Shown: positions 1 to 6,719, counted from the first letter of the stretch. The stretch: DNA of 10,336 nt from an uncultured Lachnospiraceae bacterium (GCA_910587905.1 CAJUOF010000023.1:1-10336); one strand, 5' to 3'. The notes: generated by a model not told the origin, from the sequence alone. Translations and numbers: made by a program.

Positions 1-417
1 CCCGATCTCTCCCGTCTTAAATCCTTCAATATAATACAAAATTAAGATCAGACGGTATTTCTCTTCCAGGCAGGACAGCGCCGCCTTCCACTCCACATTC
101 CCGTAACCCGCGTCCGGCACAGGCTCCTCCGGCAACATTTCCATGGGAACTACCTGCGATTTTTTTCTTAGAATGTCATAGCATTTGTTCACCAGGATCC
201 TTGCCAGCCAGGAAGAAAACGTACATGGATCCTTTAACTGGCCAAGCCGCTCAAACGCTGCAAGAACCGTCTCCTGCACGGCGTCCGCCACATCCTCATC
301 ATTTCTTAAAACCGACCGGCCGATCTTATACATGGACTTCATGTTTTTCTGGATCAGCGCCGCAAACGCATCCGCATCTCCCTCTTTTGCCCGGACAGCC
401 AAACCCTCCATATCCAT
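1..417 (-). CDS. ECF-type RNA polymerase sigma-70 factor (3' end outside window)
   Basis: Directs core RNA polymerase to a small regulon, usually in response to envelope or other external stress. The visible 139 codons cover a sigma-70 region 2 (about residues 14-86; the stretch around residues 39-60, with NDEDVADAVQET, is the region 2.2-type helix that contacts core polymerase). An acidic, proline-containing linker (about 91-107) follows, then the start of region 4 (from about 108, LSCLEEKYRLILILYYIEGF), whose helix-turn-helix is cut by the window edge. The short linker in place of region 3 is typical of ECF factors. The ATG at 417 is chosen because AGGAGG (428-433) lies 10 nt upstream; the ATG two codons later sits too far from it. 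An ECF-like promoter lies upstream, suggesting autoregulation. An anti-sigma factor would be expected beyond the left edge but cannot be seen. Family assignment is firm; subgroup and signal are unknown. Confidence 0.88.
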   Translation of the reverse strand, partial: MDMEGLAVRAKEGDADAFAALIQKNMKSMYKIGRSVLRNDEDVADAVQETVLAAFERLGQLKDPCTFSSWLARILVNKCYDILRKKSQVVPMEMLPEEPVPDAGYGNVEWKAALSCLEEKYRLILILYYIEGFKTGEIG

Positions 418-494
418 GCCGCTCCCACCTCCTCATGTATCCTCTGATGTAAATGTTCTCATCCGGCATCTGTTTTTGAAAGCTTTCTATTATT

Positions 495-523
495 AAGACG
501 GGTCAAACCGCTATTTTGTTTCA
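495..523 (-). promoter_or_regulatory. Putative ECF-sigma-dependent promoter of the sigma factor gene
   Basis: On the minus strand TGAAAC (518-523) is followed after 17 nt by CGTCTT (495-500). The known Firmicutes ECF promoter pattern is a TGAAAC-like -35 with an AAC core, 16-17 nt, then CGT(C/A). Transcription would begin near 488, giving a leader of about 70 nt. Location directly upstream of an ECF sigma gene makes autoregulation the natural reading. This is a motif match only. Confidence 0.55.
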
Positions 524-540
524 TTATCCCCAACTTTTGC

Positions 541-570
541 AGAAAAACAAACAGGGGGCAATCCCCCCTG
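541..570 (-). terminator. Rho-independent terminator after the lipoprotein gene
   Basis: Perfect 7-bp stem CAGGGGG (552-558) / CCCCCTG (564-570) with a 5-nt loop. On the minus strand it is followed directly by the T-rich run TTTGTTTTT (542-550). It lies 28 nt past the lipoprotein stop codon and upstream of the sigma factor promoter, so it separates the two transcription units. Confidence 0.88.
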
Positions 571-597
571 CTCACACAGTCAAAAGCCTTCCTTACT

Positions 598-1782
598 CTA
601 ATCTTCCTGAAGCACCTGGCCATTTTCATCGCCCTTCAGAAGATCCTCCGCTGAAAGAACCACATAGCAGCGTGTCTCCTCTCCCGATTCACTCCGCATC
701 AGCCTCTCACACCAGAGCATTTCTTTTCCATCCTTCACAAAGGTCTCCAAAATGAACGTCACCTCCTGATAGGGCGTGGCCTTCCCGAACTCCTCCACTT
801 CTTTTGTCTCGAGATCACAGGATCTCCACCGACCAATCGAATTCCCCGCCGCAGAATCAAGCTCCCACCAGACAAACCTCCCGTCAAGCAGGGCGCCGGT
901 CTCCGGAACCCGACACGTTATAAGCTCCTCGCTGTCCCCTGACTCCAATTCCAGTTTATAGAGCGTAACCCCATCTCCCACCTTTTTGATCTGTTGATAA
1001 TAAACCGCCTCCCCATCTCTCCAGTCTGCCGTCCGTATATCATCCAGCTCTATCAGGTTCTGAACCTCTCCCGTAGACAGATCCAGCGAATAAATCCCGT
1101 CCTTCAAAGTATCCCCTTCTACCTCACCCCGATATCTGGCAGTAAAATAAATCTTATCGCCATAGACATGCTCCAGATCCCACCAGACCTGACCATCCGG
1201 CCCCATTTCACTCCGGAGGAGCGTCTCGGCCTTCCCCGTGTCCAGATCAATCTTTAAAAGCTCCGTACCGCCTCTCAGTATGCCAACTTCCTCTTCTCCA
1301 ACCTCATACCAGGCGCAATCCGTGTAAAAACATCTTCCCGTCACAACACTTTTGCCAAAGCCATGGTAATTTTCCCCCAAGGCAAACAGATCCCGCTCAT
1401 TCTCCCCCGACACGTCGGAGCTATACAGATGATAAAAAGAGTCTCTACACGTATAATAATACAGCTTGTCCCTATAAATCAGCGGCGCAAAAGACATGTC
1501 CTTGATCGCTGCACACTCGGCATCCGGTATATGCCGGCAGTTGGGGCGGTTACAAAGGGGATAGACACTCTCCGACTCCATGTCATAAAACAGAAACTTG
1601 TCCCCACCCCGCTCCAGCCACGTGTTGTAAACAATCCCGTCTTCCCCTACACTGTACCTATGGTTGCCGGTTACCGCTCCCTCAGATTCCACCTTTTCCT
1701 TTCCACACCCGACAAGAATGAGCAGCATTGCCGCCGCCAAAAACATCCGCTTTCCCATGTGCCTCTTTTTCGTCCCTTTCAT
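598..1782 (-). CDS. Secreted lipoprotein of unknown function, likely beta-propeller-like
   Basis: Predicted 394-aa surface lipoprotein; function not recognised. The N-terminus is basic (KGTKKRHMGKR), followed by a hydrophobic segment and a lipobox LVGC (residues 23-26), so Cys26 should be lipidated and the protein anchored outside the membrane. The mature part has repeated short units pairing an aromatic beta-strand with an acidic turn (for example LLKIDLDTGKAETL, IYSLDLSTGEVQNL, LYKLELESGDSEEL), the pattern of a beta-propeller such as the DUF5050 type. An early Cys/His cluster, CNRPNCRH (77-84), is followed by Cys90. The start at 1782 is preferred over an in-frame ATG at 1815 because GGAGAGG (1790-1796) sits 7 nt upstream of 1782, while the region around 1815 has no ribosome binding site and coincides with a terminator. 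It could be a sensor or ligand-binding protein linked to the nearby ECF sigma factor, but a terminator separates them. Confidence 0.8.
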   Translation of the reverse strand: MKGTKKRHMGKRMFLAAAMLLILVGCGKEKVESEGAVTGNHRYSVGEDGIVYNTWLERGGDKFLFYDMESESVYPLCNRPNCRHIPDAECAAIKDMSFAPLIYRDKLYYYTCRDSFYHLYSSDVSGENERDLFALGENYHGFGKSVVTGRCFYTDCAWYEVGEEEVGILRGGTELLKIDLDTGKAETLLRSEMGPDGQVWWDLEHVYGDKIYFTARYRGEVEGDTLKDGIYSLDLSTGEVQNLIELDDIRTADWRDGEAVYYQQIKKVGDGVTLYKLELESGDSEELITCRVPETGALLDGRFVWWELDSAAGNSIGRWRSCDLETKEVEEFGKATPYQEVTFILETFVKDGKEMLWCERLMRSESGEETRCYVVLSAEDLLKGDENGQVLQED

Positions 1783-1789
1783 ATCCATT

Positions 1790-1796
1790 CCTCTCC
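1790..1796 (-). promoter_or_regulatory. Ribosome binding site fixing the lipoprotein start
   Basis: GGAGAGG on the minus strand, 7 nt before the ATG at 1782. It decides the start among three in-frame ATG codons (1815, 1788, 1782). Confidence 0.75.
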
Positions 1797-1815
1797 AATT
1801 CCACTCTGCGTGCAT

Positions 1816-1865
1816 AAAAAACGCTCTGAAACAGCCTGTTTTTCACAGATTATCCCAGAACGCTT
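1816..1865 (-). terminator. Probable Rho-independent terminator after nrdG
   Basis: On the minus strand AAGCGTTCTG (1856-1865) can pair with CAGAGCGTTT (1819-1828) over 10 bp including two G-U wobbles. The 27-nt loop can itself fold (CTGT/ACAG). The stem runs straight into a T run (1816-1821). It begins 15 nt past the nrdG stop codon. The large loop and wobbles make it less certain than the terminator at 541-570. Confidence 0.55.
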
Positions 1866-1879
1866 TATAAAGATCAGCT

Positions 1880-2392
1880 TTACCGATACAGTTCTTCTAC
1901 AGCCTTTCCGTTTTCAAGCTTAAGAACCCTCTGATTCCTGCTGCCACGGAAGGTGAGTGTCAAATCTTTCTCTTCCTCCACAAAGCGGCCGTCCACCAGC
2001 ACGTCAATGCAGGAGAGCATTTTCTCCGTCACCTCGGTGTGGACCCTCCCGCCCGGTATCAGATCCCGGTCTATGAGATATCCGGAGTAACACCAGATAT
2101 CCTTCTTCGGATACAGCTCCCGTATCCTGCCCAAAAGCTTTGCGCAGACTTTCTGGTTCTCCGGCTCAAAGGGCTCGCCTCCCAGGAGGGTAAAGCCCTG
2201 AACATAATCCGGCCTAAGAAGTGCAAGAAGCTTTTCCTCCGTCTCCTCCGTATAAGGCTGCCCATAGGAAAAATCCCAGGTCTCGGAATTGAAGCACCCT
2301 CTGCAGTGATTGCGGCAGCCGGACACGAACAGAGTCACCCGCACGCCGGGGCCGTCCGCAATATCACACTCCTTGATATTTCCATAATACAT
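1880..2392 (-). CDS. nrdG: Anaerobic ribonucleotide reductase activating protein (radical SAM)
   Basis: Activase of the class III ribonucleotide reductase: it uses a [4Fe-4S] cluster and S-adenosylmethionine to abstract hydrogen from the reductase glycine, creating the glycyl radical. The 170-aa length is normal for NrdG. The cluster motif is CRNHCRGC (Cys26, Cys30, Cys33, the CX3CX2C of radical SAM activases). The SAM-contacting GGEP is at 71-74, and the family-typical VDGRF (133-137) and SRNQRV (151-156) follow near the C-terminus. The start at 2392 is supported by AAGGAG (2399-2404), 6 nt upstream, which overlaps the last base of the nrdD stop codon. The 11-nt gap implies co-transcription and probable translational coupling with nrdD. 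A probable terminator follows. Cytoplasmic. Confidence 0.96.
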   Translation of the reverse strand: MYYGNIKECDIADGPGVRVTLFVSGCRNHCRGCFNSETWDFSYGQPYTEETEEKLLALLRPDYVQGFTLLGGEPFEPENQKVCAKLLGRIRELYPKKDIWCYSGYLIDRDLIPGGRVHTEVTEKMLSCIDVLVDGRFVEEEKDLTLTFRGSRNQRVLKLENGKAVEELYR

Positions 2393-2403
2393 CCCTGACT
2401 CCT

Positions 2404-4593
2404 TTACAGGTGCAGCACACGGTCCTTGATCTCCTGGGTCCGCCCCTGATTCCAGAACTGGGTCCCGATATAACCGCAGGTCCGACGGGCCACGAACAGC
2501 TTATCCTGGTTCCGGTTTCCGCAGTTCGGGCACTCCCAGACGAGCTTCCCATCCTCCTGCTCTTTGATCAGAATCTCCCCGTCATAGCCGCAGCTCTCGC
2601 AAAAATCGCTCTTGGTATTGAGCTCCGCATACATAATGTTGTCATAAATGAACTTCATCACCGACAGCACTGCCGGGATATTTTTCTGCATATTCGGCAC
2701 TTCCACATAGCTGATGGCGCCGCCCGGAGACAGCTTCTGGAACTCCGACGCAAATTTCAGCTTATTGAAGGCATCGATCTTTTCGGACACATGGACGTGA
2801 TAGCTGTTGGTAATATAATTTTTATCCGTCACACCGGGAATGATGCCAAACCGTTTCTGCAGACATTTCGCAAATTTATAGGTGGTAGACTCCATGGGCG
2901 TTCCGTACACAGAATAGCTGATGTTCTCCGCTGCCTTCCACTCAGCGCACTTGTCGTTGAGCCGCTGCATAACCGCCAGGGCAAAGGGCTTCGCCTCCGG
3001 GTCTGTGTGGGATTTGCCCTTCATGCGCATACACATCTCATAGAGGCCCGCATAGCCCAAGGAAATCGTAGAATATCCGTTATACAAAAGCTTGTCGATG
3101 GTCTCTCCCTTTTTGAGTCTCGCGAGCGCTCCGTACTGCCAGAGAATGGGGGCCACGTCGGAGACGGTTCCCTTTAACCGCTCATGACGGCATCTCAGTC
3201 CCCGGTGGCAAAGCTCCAGGCGATCATCCAGAATCTTCCAGAATTTGTCCATATCCCCCTCGGAGGAACAGGCCACATCCACCAGATTGATGGTCACAAC
3301 TCCCTGATTAAACCGTCCGTAAAATTTATAGCTCCCGTCCGGATTTTTCTGGCTCTCCTCCACCGTCAGGAAGGAACGGCATCCCATACAGGTATACACA
3401 CTGCCCTTCTTGAGTTCCCGCATCATTTTCGCGGAAATGTAGTCGGGCACCATCCGCTTCGCCGTACACTTTGCCGCCAGCTCCGTCAGATACCAATACC
3501 TGGAATCCTCTGTGATATTGTCCTCGTCCAGAACATAGATCAGCTTGGGGAACGCAGGAGTGATCCATACGCCTTTCTCATTCTTGACTCCCTGCATCCT
3601 CTGGCGAAGCACCTCCTCGGTGATCATCGCCAAATCATCCCTGGTCCGCCCCGCAGGCACCTCGTCCAGATACATAAACACTGTCACAAAAGGCGCCTGG
3701 CCGTTACAGGTCATCAAGGTGATAAGCTGATACTGAATCGTCTGGATCCCGCTCTTGACCTCTTCTTTCAAACGGCATTCCGTCACCTTGTCGATGATCT
3801 CCTCGTCCAAAGGCTCCCCGCAGGCCTTCCGCTCCGCAATCACCGCCTTCTTTAGCTTCTGACGGCTGATATCCACGAAGGGAGCCAGATGAGCCAGCGA
3901 GAACGATTGACCGCCATACTGGTTGCTGGCCACCTGGGCCACGATCTGAGTGGTCACATTGCAGGCTGTGAAAAAACTGTGAGGCTTCTCGATCATGGTC
4001 TCGCTGATGACGGTTCCATTCTGAAGCATGTCCTCCAAATTGATCAGATCACAGTTGTGCTCCTTCTGTGCATAGTAGTCCGTATCATGGAAGTGAATGA
4101 TTCCTTCTTCATGGGCCCTCACGATCTCAGCCGGGAGCAGAACTCTCCTGGAGAGATCCTTGCTGACCTCCCCCGCCATATAATCCCTCTGGGTGGAATT
4201 GATCACCGGATTCTTGTTGGAATTTTCCTGGGTAACCTCTTCATTGATATTGTCGAGAAGAGAAAGGATCCCATTGTCGGTCGTGTTGGACTTCCTGGTC
4301 AGCTCCCGTCTGTAACGGTAACGCACATATTTCTGAGCCACCTCATAGCCCCGCATCTCCATGATCCCGGTTTCCACCATGTCCTGAATATCTTCCACAT
4401 TAACCGCATGGGTTGACTCATTAATCTTATCGGCCACATTGTCAGCAACAGCCAAAATCTGATACTCATTCAGCTTATGGATATTGTTCACCTCATGATT
4501 CGCCTTCTCGATCGCATTGACGATTTTTGACAAATCAAAGATTACTTCCTCCCCGTTGCGTTTGATTACTCGATTCATTACTTCAGCACTCAT
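2404..4593 (-). CDS. nrdD: Anaerobic ribonucleoside-triphosphate reductase, class III
   Basis: Reduces ribonucleoside triphosphates to deoxyribonucleotides in the absence of oxygen through a glycyl radical. The 729-aa protein begins with an ATP-cone allosteric domain (about 6-98, opening VIKRNGEEVIFDLSKI), the site for dATP/ATP control of overall activity. The catalytic ten-stranded barrel follows; YTCMGCRSFL (400-409) contains Cys405, the likely thiyl-radical cysteine, and other family-conserved cysteines include Cys181 and Cys211. The C-terminal zinc site is Cys665/Cys668 and Cys688/Cys691. The glycyl radical loop RRTCGYIG ends in Gly710, the residue oxidised by NrdG. Length and all key motifs are intact. 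The ATG at 4593 has GAGGAG (4598-4603) 4 nt upstream. nrdG follows 11 nt downstream. Two NrdR-like boxes upstream suggest repression by NrdR. Residue roles are inferred from the family. Confidence 0.97.
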   Translation of the reverse strand: MSAEVMNRVIKRNGEEVIFDLSKIVNAIEKANHEVNNIHKLNEYQILAVADNVADKINESTHAVNVEDIQDMVETGIMEMRGYEVAQKYVRYRYRRELTRKSNTTDNGILSLLDNINEEVTQENSNKNPVINSTQRDYMAGEVSKDLSRRVLLPAEIVRAHEEGIIHFHDTDYYAQKEHNCDLINLEDMLQNGTVISETMIEKPHSFFTACNVTTQIVAQVASNQYGGQSFSLAHLAPFVDISRQKLKKAVIAERKACGEPLDEEIIDKVTECRLKEEVKSGIQTIQYQLITLMTCNGQAPFVTVFMYLDEVPAGRTRDDLAMITEEVLRQRMQGVKNEKGVWITPAFPKLIYVLDEDNITEDSRYWYLTELAAKCTAKRMVPDYISAKMMRELKKGSVYTCMGCRSFLTVEESQKNPDGSYKFYGRFNQGVVTINLVDVACSSEGDMDKFWKILDDRLELCHRGLRCRHERLKGTVSDVAPILWQYGALARLKKGETIDKLLYNGYSTISLGYAGLYEMCMRMKGKSHTDPEAKPFALAVMQRLNDKCAEWKAAENISYSVYGTPMESTTYKFAKCLQKRFGIIPGVTDKNYITNSYHVHVSEKIDAFNKLKFASEFQKLSPGGAISYVEVPNMQKNIPAVLSVMKFIYDNIMYAELNTKSDFCESCGYDGEILIKEQEDGKLVWECPNCGNRNQDKLFVARRTCGYIGTQFWNQGRTQEIKDRVLHL

Positions 4594-4613
4594 AGTTCTC
4601 CTCGTCCGCTGTC

Positions 4614-4661
4614 ACACCATATGTTGATATTACTATTGTTTTAAAACACTATATCTTGCAG
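4614..4661 (-). promoter_or_regulatory. Tandem NrdR-box-like operator upstream of nrdD
   Basis: Two 16-bp sequences resemble the known NrdR box ACACWATATATWGTGT. Read on the plus strand, 4646-4661 (ACACTATATCTTGCAG) matches 12 of 16 and 4614-4629 (ACACCATATGTTGATA) matches 11 of 16. In both, the half nearest the left end is well kept and the other half is degenerate. Their start-to-start distance is 32 bp (16-bp spacer), the three-helical-turn phasing required for cooperative NrdR binding. The proximal box ends 21 nt before the nrdD start. I could not identify a convincing -35/-10 pair for nrdD, so the geometry relative to transcription start is unknown. Confidence 0.62.
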
Positions 4662-4764
4662 TTGCAGATAATATGATACAACAAAACGTCAGAAATGGGA
4701 AGGGGATAATTCCATGTTTTTTTTTTATACAATCGGCACGCCATTCCATCTCTTTGCCCATTTT

Positions 4765-4798
4765 TGCGCAGAATGTATAAAAAAATCCATACTGCGCA
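4765..4798. repeat. 14-bp imperfect inverted repeat upstream of spoVAE
   Basis: TGCGCAGAATGTAT (4765-4778) and ATCCATACTGCGCA (4785-4798) are complementary at 12 of 14 positions around an A6 loop. The outer 7 bp (TGCGCAG/CTGCGCA) are perfect. On the plus strand a T5 run begins at 4804, five bases after the stem, so it only partly resembles an intrinsic terminator. It lies 42 bp before the spoVAE start codon. It could be an operator or an attenuator-like hairpin; no factor can be named. Confidence 0.6.
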
Positions 4799-4840
4799 GA
4801 CTGTTTTTAGGAATCTCATTCAGAAAGGTCGTGCGACAAT

Positions 4841-5197
4841 ATGGATTACTTAAAAGCATTTTTGGTGGGCGGGCTGATCTGCGCCCTGGTCCAAATCCTC
4901 ATGGACAAGACCAAGCTGATGCCCGGCCGGATCATGGTGCTCTTGGTCTGCTCCGGCGTGGCCCTGGGCTTTCTCGGCATCTACGAGCCTTTTATCGAAT
5001 GGGCCGGCTCCGGCGCCTCCGTCCCCCTTCTGGGCTTTGGGAACACCCTGTTCAAAGGTGTCAGGGAAAGCATCGGGGAGGAGGGCATCCTCGGCCTGTT
5101 CCTGGGCGGGCTGAAAGCCTCCGCCGCAGGGATCAGCGCCGCCCTGGTCTTCGGCTACATCGGTTCCCTGATCTTCAACCCGAAAATGAAAGAGTAA
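4841..5197 (+). CDS. spoVAE: Stage V sporulation protein AE (SpoVAE/SpoVAEb-like)
   Basis: Small membrane protein of the SpoVA family, whose members form the forespore inner-membrane route for dipicolinic acid uptake during sporulation and release at germination. At 118 aa it has the length of SpoVAEb rather than the longer SpoVAC. Characteristic motifs are FLVGGLICALVQILMD (7-22), the GIYEPFIEWAGSGASVPLLGFGN core (46-68) and a C-terminal hydrophobic stretch (about 84-112, with SAAGISAALVFGYIG). Three to four membrane segments are likely. The ATG at 4841 has AGAAAGG about 12 nt upstream, a somewhat distant ribosome binding site. Its usual partners spoVAC and spoVAD are not adjacent: nrdD diverges upstream and the next gene converges. 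I found no convincing SigG promoter. Confidence 0.9.
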   Translation: MDYLKAFLVGGLICALVQILMDKTKLMPGRIMVLLVCSGVALGFLGIYEPFIEWAGSGASVPLLGFGNTLFKGVRESIGEEGILGLFLGGLKASAAGISAALVFGYIGSLIFNPKMKE

Positions 5198-5239
5198 AAG
5201 CATGTGCCTGTGCACAGAAACCAGTCGGACATAAGCCCC

Positions 5240-6589
5240 TCAATAAAATACATGGCTGCCGATCTCGATCCCCTCATAGCCCGGCCGGATGGTTCTGAAA
5301 TGGAGCAGGCCGCCAATATAATTTTCACTGCCGCTCATGGCAGCCTCCGCTGCCCGCACACACTCTGCGTTGACACCGTTTTTCAGGGCATTCTGATATT
5401 TGGGACCATCCCAAGGGGTGAACTGGTAGGGCTGGGAAAGGACCCCGATCATGGTATTGGGATAACGCCCGCTGGCGATCCGGTTCATCACGACGTTTCC
5501 GACGGCAACCTTCCCCTTCCAGGGCTCCATGTTGGCCTCCCGGTAGATCATGGCCGCCAAGAGCTCCAGATCGCTGTAAGCAGAATAATCAAATCCTGCC
5601 GGTTCCTCCGGCTTTGGGGCTGGGTTTTCGGAGGGTTGGTCGCCAGAGGACGGCGGATCGGAAGCTCCGGGGTCCTGACTGTTTCCGGGCTCCTCCGGAG
5701 CATTCCCGGAAGAAGGGGGCTGCGCGGCGCCTCCGGGCACTCCGGCGTTGCTGCCCACCCCGGCTGCGATCTGCTGCTGTTTCTTCTCCTCTTCCTCTCT
5801 CCGCCTCGCCTCCTCGGCCAGCCTGGCCATCCGTTCTTCTGCTTCCAGCTCTTTTTGCTGAAGCTCTGCCCGATACTGGGCCAGCTCCTCCCTGGCATCC
5901 TCCAGCTCCCCGGCGCACGCTTCCATCTTCTCGTTGGTCTCGGCAACGGCGACCAGCACCTCGTTCTGCTTTTCCTCCGTTTCCGCCACCACCTGATCAA
6001 GCTCCGCCCGTGCCGTCAACAGATCCTGCTCCTTCTTTGCCACCAATTCCCTGGCATCCTGATAGGCAATCAGCATGTTTCGGTCATACTCAGCTAACTC
6101 CATGGCATACTCTGCCTTATTTAAAACGGAAGAGAGGCTCTCCGCCGAAAAGATCAGCTCCAAAATGCCGGTATCTCCGTTTTCATACATAAATTGGATC
6201 CGCTTTTTCATGGACTCATACTGGTCCGCTTCCGTCTCCTTGGCTGCAAGAAGCTCCCTCGCGGTCACTTCAAGGCCGTCCTGAAGCTCTGTCTGCTTTG
6301 CGGAAAGCTCGGAAAGCTCTGTCGTCAGTCCGTCAAGCTGCCCATTCAATTCTTCCAGATAACCGGCAAACCGCGCCTTGGCCTCTTCCAGATCCTGAGC
6401 CTTTTCCTCCGCCTCCGCTACTCGCTCTTTTGCCTCCTCCACTTCTTCGTCTGTCGCAAGGACGCGCAGAGACGCAGCCCCGAACAACTCACCGATCACC
6501 AGAACAATTACCAAAAGCAGGCACAGGCCAAACGAAGGGAGCCCGCGAAATCGTTTCTTTACATCTTTTTTCGTATTCCGTCTTTTCAT
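5240..6589 (-). CDS. Secreted SleB-type cell wall hydrolase with PcsB/CwlO-like coiled coil
   Basis: Predicted exported peptidoglycan hydrolase, 449 aa. A basic N-terminus and a hydrophobic segment (about 17-46, ending near LATDEE) form a signal peptide or anchor. Residues about 47-270 are heptad-rich coiled coil; the patch KKRIQFMYENGDTGILELIF (128-147), followed by SAESLSSVLNKAEY, resembles the PcsB/CwlO N-terminal coiled coil that in those proteins engages FtsEX. A Pro/Ser/Gly-rich linker spans about 277-333. The C-terminal 115 residues are a SleB/CwlJ-type hydrolase domain (LLAAMIYREANMEPWKGK, VAVGNVVMNRI, PYQFTPWDGP); Glu351 in YREA aligns with the family catalytic Glu. The ATG at 6589 is the only one possible, since an in-frame stop lies just upstream, but it lacks a Shine-Dalgarno sequence. 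A strong SigA-like promoter upstream argues for vegetative expression. It could act in division, growth or germination; domain calls are firm, role is not. Confidence 0.9.
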   Translation of the reverse strand: MKRRNTKKDVKKRFRGLPSFGLCLLLVIVLVIGELFGAASLRVLATDEEVEEAKERVAEAEEKAQDLEEAKARFAGYLEELNGQLDGLTTELSELSAKQTELQDGLEVTARELLAAKETEADQYESMKKRIQFMYENGDTGILELIFSAESLSSVLNKAEYAMELAEYDRNMLIAYQDARELVAKKEQDLLTARAELDQVVAETEEKQNEVLVAVAETNEKMEACAGELEDAREELAQYRAELQQKELEAEERMARLAEEARRREEEEKKQQQIAAGVGSNAGVPGGAAQPPSSGNAPEEPGNSQDPGASDPPSSGDQPSENPAPKPEEPAGFDYSAYSDLELLAAMIYREANMEPWKGKVAVGNVVMNRIASGRYPNTMIGVLSQPYQFTPWDGPKYQNALKNGVNAECVRAAEAAMSGSENYIGGLLHFRTIRPGYEGIEIGSHVFY

Positions 6590-6653
6590 ATAGCAGTTTC
6601 ATTATGGGCCGTATGCCCTGTTGTCAAAGCCATTTTTACATGGGAACACTGTC

Positions 6654-6682
6654 ATTATACTACAAAATACGACAGGATTCAA
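6654..6682 (-). promoter_or_regulatory. SigA-type promoter of the SleB-domain gene
   Basis: On the minus strand TTGAAT (6677-6682), 17-nt spacer, TATAAT (6654-6659), a near-consensus vegetative promoter. Start near 6647 gives a leader of about 57 nt. It lies just downstream of the terminator of the preceding gene, as expected for an independent unit. A perfect TTGACA (6622-6627) lies closer to the gene but pairs only with CATAAT at a short 15-nt spacing. Confidence 0.75.
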
Positions 6683-6686
6683 CAGA

Positions 6687-6719
6687 GGAATAATAAGCCG
6701 CAGGCTCCTGCCTGCGGCT
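6687..6719 (-). terminator. Intrinsic terminator after the DUF6465-like gene
   Basis: Perfect 10-bp G+C-rich stem AGCCGCAGGC (6696-6705) / GCCTGCGGCT (6710-6719) with a 4-nt loop, followed on the minus strand by the T-rich TTATTATTC (6687-6695). The T tract is interrupted, so strength is uncertain. It lies about 74 nt past the stop codon at 6793. Confidence 0.7.

Noticed and set aside
1783..1815. Upstream in-frame start for the lipoprotein at 1815
   Set aside because: No ribosome binding site, and it falls within or beside the T run of the preceding terminator. The ATG at 1782 has GGAGAGG at 7 nt.
1818..1845. ECF-like promoter TGAAAA-N16-CGTTTT upstream of the lipoprotein gene
   Set aside because: The AAC core and the CGTC are both imperfect, and the sequence coincides with the probable nrdG terminator, whose stem explains it better.
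4662..4713. SigA promoter for nrdD
   Set aside because: TATTAT and TATAGT can be found as -10 candidates, but none has an acceptable -35 at 16-18 nt, so no promoter is reported.
4765..4794. Possible SigG promoter for spoVAE using CATACTG (4788-4794) as the -10
   Set aside because: The -10 resembles the SigG consensus, but no matching -35 is found 16-18 nt upstream (TGCGCA is poor), and the element is part of the inverted repeat arm.
5203..5216. Short hairpin TGTGC/GCACA between spoVAE and the convergent hydrolase gene
   Set aside because: Only 5 bp of stem with no T run on either strand, so it is not supported as a terminator.
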